Shown here: positions 15,501 through 19,587 of the stretch, piece after piece | Layout of the letters: the number at the start of each line of letters is the position of its first letter | Numbering within the stretch: the stretch's first letter is position 1 | Assembly: GCA_002314435.1 (NCBI GenBank) | Contig: DCFV01000142.1 | Coordinates: 15,263 to 34,849, forward strand | Reading direction: 5' to 3' | From: Acidobacteriaceae bacterium UBA1795 | GTDB taxonomy: Bacteria > Acidobacteriota > Terriglobia > Terriglobales > Acidobacteriaceae | DNA: 19,587 nt | Translations under genes and position numbers: made by a program | The notes under the pieces: model-generated | Told to the model about the DNA's origin: nothing | The model's database searches: none | What the model saw: only the letters and a program-made list of their open reading frames with translations

Positions 15501-16812
15501 CGCGCAGGGCGGACTGGACCTGAAAGGTGACCGGCGACTGGATCTGACGGCAAACGGCTCATTCAACCTGAAGCTAGCCGAAACGCTGGATTCCGACCTG
15601 ACGGCGAACGGCACGACGACCTTTCAGGTGGAGGCGCACGGGCCGCTGGCAAACCCGGACCTGCGCGGACGCGTCAGTTTCCAGAACGCGTCGCTGGCGC
15701 TGGAAGACCTGCCCAACAGCCTGAGCCAGCTCCAGGGCACGCTGGAGTTCAACAAGAACCGGCTGGAGGTGCGCTCGCTGACGGCCGTGACCGGCGGAGG
15801 TCAGTTGAGCGTCTCCGGCTACCTGGCCTACCAACACGGCATCTTCGCGGACCTGGCGATGACGGGCAAGAGCGTACGCATCCGCTACCCGGATGGCGTG
15901 AGCTCGCTGGCGGACGCCAACCTGAAGCTGCAGGGTTCGCAGAACAACCTGCTGCTCAGCGGCGGCATCCTCATCACGCGGTTCACAGTGAGTCCGGACC
16001 TGGACATCGCCGGACTGGCTACGCGCGCCACGAAGGCGCAGCCGGTGGCCCCTGCCAATGCTCCCTCGAACCATGTGCGGCTGGACGTGCACGTTCTGTC
16101 GTCGCCTCAGCTGAACTTCCAGAACGCCTATGCCAAGCTGGCGGGCGACGTGGACCTGCATCTACGCGGTACCCTGGCGGCACCATCCCTGCTGGGGCGG
16201 ATTTCCATTACCGAGGGCAGCGCCACCATTGCCGGCACGCGCTACGAGTTGCAGCGTGGCGATGTCACCTTCACCAACCCGGTGCGCATTGAACCTTCCA
16301 TCGACCTGAACGCGACGGCGCGCGTGCAGGACTACGACATCACGCTCGGCCTGCACGGGTCCCCGGATAAGATGAATGTTTCCTACCGCAGCGACCCACC
16401 GCTACCAGCGGCCGATGTTGTGGCGCTGCTGGCCCTGGGACGCACACAGAACTCACAACACATCTACGGCCAGCAGCAGGAGCAGGGCGCCAGCAGCCAA
16501 TCGACCGACGTGCTGCTGGGTGGCGCGCTGAACGCTACGGTGAGCAGCCGCGTGCAGAAGCTGTTCGGAGCCGGATCGGTGAAAGTGGACCCCACCTACC
16601 TGGGTGCACTGGGCAACTCCACCACGCGCATCACGGTGGAGGAGCAGGTAGGTAAGAACCTGACACTGACCTACGCCACAAACGTGAACTCCACGGGCCA
16701 GGAGTTGCTGCAGGCCGAAATCGCCATCAACCGCCATGTTTCGCTGATGGTGGCGCGCGACGAGTCGGGCGTCTTCTCGGTGGTCGTCAAAGCTACGCGG
16801 CGCTACCGCTAG
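12538..16812 (+). CDS. tamB: TamB-family translocation/assembly module protein (DUF490)
   Basis: TamB is an inner-membrane-anchored, periplasm-spanning AsmA-like protein that works with TamA/BamA in outer-membrane assembly and is implicated in phospholipid transport. The 1424-aa product has one N-terminal transmembrane anchor (about 22-46, WSAGAIALLAALVVCGYFWA) after a charged cytoplasmic tail. A very long beta-rich repetitive region follows, with many LxLxGxL/ExxGxLxG patterns. The conserved TamB C-terminal domain (about 1090-1424) includes PDKMNVSYRSDPPLPAADV, VVALLALGRTQ and a C-terminal basic end. Pro/Ala-rich linkers occur near 400-440 and 1160-1175. The ATG overlaps the SurA-like stop (ATGA). 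The length is in the usual range for the family. Confidence 0.94.
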   Translation: MSEIEQKPEEAVTETAAPRRWLRPVLWSAGAIALLAALVVCGYFWASSAGFEDMVRRKLVTRLETATGGRVEIGSFHWHLPDMDAEVGGLVIHGREKASEAPYVRVERLHIRISILQPLSPRILLRELEITRPSVHLIVYPDGTTNQPSPRTKPKAGKPALDTLFDLKAGRLVVEQGELEYDNWATEFDAQNRRLALDFSANDVATLLRYVPASSKYPESYHFEAGASDLHMTRGNVARPAALPVEGYFQVTIDLTRNAAFLRSLRTTARGKGVPERSLEISGSVENFARPHWKARAQGEFDMRLLEPLTGYANSPEGIARLDLSSEGLEGQFRVDGPLHVDGGSYVGGGVEARGVDLDARVHADPVQLVMGSAVVRLKDGGQLEGTVALEHWLGTVPGTPQLEPAPTPQPAKNWHFGRKQKAAPALPVAPASVASSAGSMNGKVTAQLKDVPIDTVMDIVGQGPFQRLGLFSRLNGPATATWRNGDANTLVVDATLKLSPSGLAPWGETPASGTIDASYTQRNGAVELRTLEVVMPASHLEAHGHLGAYPLTSPTSISVELSSQNLSEFDPALRDLGLRRAGKVGAAALPGSLGGQIAFNGTWGGSLVDPHLAGALTATNLSIELPRSDAATPTRTVHLDSIDAAGSYTSTRIALDRARLTERGATIGLEGSLTAVDATGRKNAFPRFDGNSLFHARATANKVSAAEALPLLDIDLPVTGEINAQVDTDGPIHALEGKGWLELDNTVFFDEPVGRIRAQGKIAGRVVQVASVTVNDDAGKLTASGNYDLNSRQFQITAQCAGVDIGRIRRLQTAGTAVNGKLGLKISGGGSLDDPRLEAQGSLTGLKLGDELVGNVQMTAHTANRTVIYDLTTQMDSASLSAHGQTLLNGDYATEAKLEFSKFNIAGPLRLAHIPGLTGESELAGTVTLQGPLRHIDALRGEARIQDLAVTLVGVHLHSEGPVHATLAGGRIALDPLHVTGESTDVRAQGGLDLKGDRRLDLTANGSFNLKLAETLDSDLTANGTTTFQVEAHGPLANPDLRGRVSFQNASLALEDLPNSLSQLQGTLEFNKNRLEVRSLTAVTGGGQLSVSGYLAYQHGIFADLAMTGKSVRIRYPDGVSSLADANLKLQGSQNNLLLSGGILITRFTVSPDLDIAGLATRATKAQPVAPANAPSNHVRLDVHVLSSPQLNFQNAYAKLAGDVDLHLRGTLAAPSLLGRISITEGSATIAGTRYELQRGDVTFTNPVRIEPSIDLNATARVQDYDITLGLHGSPDKMNVSYRSDPPLPAADVVALLALGRTQNSQHIYGQQQEQGASSQSTDVLLGGALNATVSSRVQKLFGAGSVKVDPTYLGALGNSTTRITVEEQVGKNLTLTYATNVNSTGQELLQAEIAINRHVSLMVARDESGVFSVVVKATRRYR

Positions 16813-16815
16813 CGC
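16800..16815 (+). repeat. Short hairpin over the tamB stop codon
   Basis: GCGCTA and TAGCGC form a 6-bp stem with a 4-nt loop, and the TAG stop lies in the right arm. No T tract follows. Two further small hairpins lie downstream (16839-16854, 6 bp; 16898-16915, 7 bp with a TTTT loop). None is a convincing terminator. Confidence 0.35.
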
Positions 16816-16984
16816 AGCAGCGGCCAAACCAGGGAATATCCACCCTAAGGTGGAATGCCAAATCTCATTCCGCGCGTCCAATCATCGAGACAACCCGGAC
16901 ACGGTTTTCCGTGTCTATTGGGAACGGACGGCTTCGGGTACCGGCTGAGCGAGACCTTGTGGCCGCCGTGACCGAACTTGTGCG

Positions 16985-16991
16985 AAAGGAG
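16985..16991 (+). promoter_or_regulatory. Ribosome-binding site that decides the BON-protein start
   Basis: AAAGGAG lies 6 nt before the ATG at 16998. A longer in-frame reading from 16911 would put 29 residues before a normal signal peptide and is less likely. Confidence 0.75.
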
Positions 16992-16997
16992 TCAGGC

Positions 16998-17819
16998 ATG
17001 ACAACGGAGTCTGGCGCATTTGTTCTGAACTTCCCTCTCCGGATGGCGGCACGGGCTGCGGTCCTTGCCGGGTTTCTGGCGATTCTTCCCCAAATCTCGT
17101 TTGCGGCCGGCGGTTCGGCCGCGGCAGCCGCTGAGGAGCAGGACACGCAGGCAGCGGCCAGGGCCCGGCTGAGCAAGTCGCAATTCAAGAACGTGCAGGT
17201 GACCGTGGATACGAACGGAATCGCCACATTGACCGGCACTGTGAACCTCTACGAGTACAAGGCCGATGCACAGCGGCGCGTGAACAAGGCCAAAGGCGTA
17301 AGTGCAATACGCAACGCGATCGAGGTAGCCGGCCCCAGCGTTCCGGACCAGCAACTACGCGATAAGCTGCTGGAGAAGCTCACCTATGACCGCGTGGGCT
17401 ACGGCAACCTGTTCAACGCGATTACGCTGAGCGTGCAGAACGGCGTGGTGACGCTGGGCGGGCACGCGCGCACCGATGTGGACAAGGACTCTGCGATTGC
17501 GCTGGTGAGCACCTATCCGGGCGTGAAGGATGTGGTGGAAGACATCGAGGTGGACCCGGTTTCGATGATGGACGACCAGACACGGATGGAGGTGGCGCGG
17601 GCCATCTACGGCTATCCGTCGCTGAGCAAATACTCCATCGACCCGGCCAAGCCCATCCGCATTGCGGTGCAGAACGGCCACGTGGAGCTTTACGGCGTGG
17701 TGGACTCACAGGCCGACAAGGACACGGCCTTCCTGCGCGCCAACGGCGTTCCGGGCATATTCAGCGTGAAGAACTACCTGCAGGTGGCCGGGCAACCGGT
17801 GGAAAGCTCCGGCAAGTAG
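16998..17819 (+). CDS. Secreted protein with three BON domains
   Basis: The 273-aa product has a signal peptide (core AARAAVLAGFLAILPQISFA, likely cleaved near residue 36). Three BON modules follow at about 50-112, 115-186 and 190-264. Each has the BON pattern of a helix, a V.V..G.VTLxGxV strand pair, a helix with Asp/Lys, and a closing GV..V.N.I.V strand. BON domains are found in periplasmic envelope proteins such as OsmY and DolP and are thought to bind phospholipid or other proteins. It lies 185 bp after tamB and has its own strong terminator, so it may be a separate unit or the last gene of the envelope operon. An envelope-integrity role is plausible, but the exact function is unknown. 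Confidence 0.88.
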   Translation: MTTESGAFVLNFPLRMAARAAVLAGFLAILPQISFAAGGSAAAAAEEQDTQAAARARLSKSQFKNVQVTVDTNGIATLTGTVNLYEYKADAQRRVNKAKGVSAIRNAIEVAGPSVPDQQLRDKLLEKLTYDRVGYGNLFNAITLSVQNGVVTLGGHARTDVDKDSAIALVSTYPGVKDVVEDIEVDPVSMMDDQTRMEVARAIYGYPSLSKYSIDPAKPIRIAVQNGHVELYGVVDSQADKDTAFLRANGVPGIFSVKNYLQVAGQPVESSGK

Positions 17820-17834
17820 TCAACTTCGCTCCTC

Positions 17835-17867
17835 GGCGCCAGGGCCAAAGGCCCTGGCGCCTTTTTT
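17835..17867 (+). terminator. Strong rho-independent terminator
   Basis: A perfect 12-bp GC-rich stem (17835-17846 with 17850-17861), an AAA loop and a T6 tract (17862-17867) start 15 nt after the BON-protein stop. This is the clearest terminator in the window and closes the envelope gene group. Confidence 0.95.
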
Positions 17868-17944
17868 CCGCCGAACTGGAACGGGCCGAGACATTTACAT
17901 GGCTGTAATCAAGTCGGGACCAAGTCTTCCTTAAACTTTCGACT

Positions 17945-18295
17945 ATGCTCACCGATGCCCCTTTGACCTACCAACAAAAACCGGGAACGACCGCCGACAT
18001 ATTGGTCTATGTCCTCACTGGCCCGCTGACGCTGCGCAACATGTTCGATCTGCAGTCTGTGCTACGCGGCGCGCCTACGCCCAAGCTGGTCATCTTCGAC
18101 ATCAGCGCGGTGCCGTACATGGACTCGGCAGGCATGGGACTGATCATGAACCACTACGTGCATTGCCAGACGCATGGCGGGCGGCTGGTGGTAGCCGGAG
18201 CGAACAGCCGCGTGCTGGACCTGTTCAATGTGACCAAGGTGGACACCGTGCTGCCGCTCAAGCCAACTGTGGAAGAGGCCGAAGCCGGCGCGTAG
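17945..18295 (+). CDS. Stand-alone STAS-domain protein (anti-sigma factor antagonist-like)
   Basis: This 116-aa protein is almost entirely one STAS domain, the fold of SpoIIAA/RsbV anti-sigma antagonists. The core reads LVIFDISAVPYMDSAGMGLI, where Ser61 in the D-S-A-G motif is at the phosphorylation site used by partner kinases. The following VVAGANSRVLDLFNVTKVD matches the second half of the family. No partner kinase (RsbW/SpoIIAB type) or PP2C phosphatase is present in the window. The anti-sigma factor at 7492-7746 is a zinc type and not the kinase type, so it is not an obvious partner. No good Shine-Dalgarno is visible before the ATG. It lies 26 bp upstream of the UbiA-like gene. Confidence 0.9.
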   Translation: MLTDAPLTYQQKPGTTADILVYVLTGPLTLRNMFDLQSVLRGAPTPKLVIFDISAVPYMDSAGMGLIMNHYVHCQTHGGRLVVAGANSRVLDLFNVTKVDTVLPLKPTVEEAEAGA

Positions 18296-18321
18296 AATCG
18301 CCGCCTCAAGTACACTGGTCG

Positions 18322-19200
18322 ATGGAGCGAGACACAGTGGGCCTTGCGGCAAAGACGCGGACAACTTTAGAGATGATCAAGTGGGAGCACTCGATTTTTG
18401 CGCTCCCCTTTGCACTGACGGCGGCACTGCTGGCCGCGGGCGGTCTGCCTGCGCTGCCCACGCTGGGCTGGATCCTGGTGGCGATGGTGACGGCACGTTC
18501 CAGCGCCATGGCCTTCAACCGCTGGGTCGACGCCGATCTGGACGCCGCCAACCCCCGCACCAAAACTCGCGCCATTCCCGCCGGGCTGCTGACACGGCAG
18601 TTTGTGCTGGGTTTTACAGTGCTGACAGGGCTGCTGTTCGTACTCGCCTCGGCTGAGCTGAACCGCCTGACGCTATACCTCTCGCCTGCGGTTCTGCTGG
18701 TGCTGCTGGGCTACAGCTACATGAAGCGTGTAACGCGGTGGTCGCACCTTGTGCTGGGCCTCGCGCTCGGTCTTGCGCCGTCGGCGGCGTGGATTGCGGT
18801 GCGCGGCAGCCTGGACGTGCGCATCCTGGTGCTGACGGCGGCGGTAACACTGTGGGTAGGCGGCTTCGACGTACTGTATGCCTGCCAGGATTTCGACCAC
18901 GATCGCAAGGTGGGGTTGCACAGCATGCCCCAGTCGATTGGTATTCCGGCAGCCTTCTGGGCGGCGCGCCTGATGCACCTGGCCATGCTGGGCCTGCTGG
19001 TGTGGTTCGCGCGGCTGTTTCATTTCGGCGTGGCTGGCTGGCTGGGTATTGCCGCGGCTGCGCTGCTGCTGGGCTATGAACACGCGATTGTTTCGCCAAA
19101 AGATCTGCGCCGGTTGAACGCTGCATTCTTCACCATGAACGGCGTAATCGCCATGGTGTTTTTGTGCTTTGTGGCCACCGACGTGTGGCTGCGGAGGTAA
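18322..19200 (+). CDS. UbiA-family polyprenyltransferase (MqnP/UbiA-like)
   Basis: This integral membrane prenyltransferase (292 aa, about 8-9 hydrophobic segments) transfers a polyprenyl chain to an aromatic ring in quinone synthesis. Both Mg-pyrophosphate motifs are present: Asn66-x3-Asp70-x3-Asp74 in NRWVDADLD with TRAIPAG, and Asp190-x3-Asp194 in YACQDFDHDRKVG. The N-terminal MIKWEHSIFALPFAL resembles the 'UbiA-other' group that includes MqnP of the futalosine menaquinone pathway, so a menaquinone role is more likely than ubiquinone. The ATG at 18322 lacks a good ribosome-binding site; a GTG at 18337 has GGAG 9 nt upstream and is an alternative. An in-frame upstream ATG at 18163 lies inside the STAS gene and is rejected. 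Confidence 0.92.
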   Translation: MERDTVGLAAKTRTTLEMIKWEHSIFALPFALTAALLAAGGLPALPTLGWILVAMVTARSSAMAFNRWVDADLDAANPRTKTRAIPAGLLTRQFVLGFTVLTGLLFVLASAELNRLTLYLSPAVLLVLLGYSYMKRVTRWSHLVLGLALGLAPSAAWIAVRGSLDVRILVLTAAVTLWVGGFDVLYACQDFDHDRKVGLHSMPQSIGIPAAFWAARLMHLAMLGLLVWFARLFHFGVAGWLGIAAAALLLGYEHAIVSPKDLRRLNAAFFTMNGVIAMVFLCFVATDVWLRR

Positions 19201-19248
19201 GTCCCGATGTCCCCGAGTACATTGCAAAGTCCTGCCGGTGTCGAGCTG

Positions 19249-19257
19249 TGGTATGGT
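19249..19257 (+). promoter_or_regulatory. Weak candidate extended -10 promoter before pheA
   Basis: TGG TATGGT resembles an extended -10 element about 51 nt upstream of the prephenate dehydratase ATG. No matching -35 is evident. Readthrough from the UbiA-like gene is equally possible. Confidence 0.2.
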
Positions 19258-19308
19258 GCCAGAAGGCTTGCCGCAGGCGAGGTTGCCGCCGGCGGGTCCG
19301 CTCACGGA

Positions 19309-19587
19309 ATGAAAGTCGCCATCCAGGGAGAACCCGGTTCTTTCAGCCACGAAGCGGCGCTTAAGCTCGACGCTGGCGCGGCCATTGCTCCCTATTCGCT
19401 CTCGGCGGACGTGTTTGCGGCACTGGCCTCGGGCAAAGTGGACGCCGCTGCGATCCCTATCGAAAACAGCCTTGCAGGGTCAGTGCTTGAGCACTTTGAC
19501 CTGTTGCTGACCCACGACGTACAAGTGGAACGCGAGACGCTGCTGCGCATCCGGCACAACCTGATCGCTGTGCCGGGCACCACGATC
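19309..19587 (+). CDS. pheA: Prephenate dehydratase, N-terminal part (cut by window edge)
   Basis: This open frame runs 93 codons to the window edge without a stop. It starts MKVAIQGEPGSFSHEAAL, the conserved opening of monofunctional prephenate dehydratase, and continues with AAIPIENSLAGSVLEHFDLL, a family hallmark motif. The enzyme converts prephenate to phenylpyruvate in phenylalanine synthesis. There is no chorismate mutase domain in front, so it is the monofunctional type. The C-terminal ACT regulatory domain would lie outside the window. The spacer from the UbiA-like gene is 108 bp and the ribosome-binding site (CACGGA) is weak. Confidence 0.93.
   Translation, partial: MKVAIQGEPGSFSHEAALKLDAGAAIAPYSLSADVFAALASGKVDAAAIPIENSLAGSVLEHFDLLLTHDVQVERETLLRIRHNLIAVPGTTI

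Noticed and set aside
18163..18321. 53-residue N-terminal extension of the UbiA-like protein
   Set aside because: It lies mostly within the STAS gene in another frame, and the translation lacks family similarity.
1..19587. Mobile elements, CRISPR arrays, tRNA/rRNA genes, toxin-antitoxin or defence genes
   Set aside because: I looked for transposase/integrase motifs, regularly spaced direct repeats and cloverleaf-like stretches by eye and saw none. The genes are core functions with similar composition throughout.

Overview
This window looks like chromosomal DNA from a GC-rich, Gram-negative diderm bacterium, most likely an acidobacterium of the Terriglobia type. The strongest lineage hint is the secreted VWA protein at 2967-3884, which matches the VWFA-related family expanded in Acidobacteria. 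Outer-membrane assembly genes show that the cell is diderm. Almost everything is core chromosome. I see no transposase, integrase, phage gene, CRISPR array, tRNA or rRNA.

Left part, minus strand (1-8414). Reading in the direction of transcription from the right: an ECF-like sigma factor with an 84-aa zinc-binding anti-sigma factor (4-bp overlap); Lon protease; a tight cluster of a fused MoaD-MoaE molybdopterin synthase, a secreted VWA protein, a divergent Hfq/LSm protein and an inositol monophosphatase-family enzyme; then a seven-iron ferredoxin, RecO, and the start of glycyl-tRNA synthetase alpha subunit (cut by the window edge).

Right part, plus strand (8613-19587). A three-gene envelope operon with 1-bp and 4-bp overlaps encodes a BamA/TamA-type outer-membrane protein with about seven POTRA domains, a SurA-like periplasmic chaperone without a PPIase domain, and a 1424-aa TamB protein. 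It is followed by a secreted triple-BON-domain protein with a textbook terminator, a stand-alone STAS protein, a UbiA/MqnP-like prenyltransferase, and the start of prephenate dehydratase (cut by the window edge).

The most interesting parts are the outer-membrane assembly operon, which faces the sigma/anti-sigma pair across a region carrying a spaced palindrome; the internal Gly-Gly of the MoaD-MoaE fusion; and the Hfq-like protein, which keeps the Tyr-Lys-His motif but has lost several canonical RNA-contact residues. I did not find a clearly new defence or mobile system. The novelty here lies in domain architecture and regulation, not in unknown genes.
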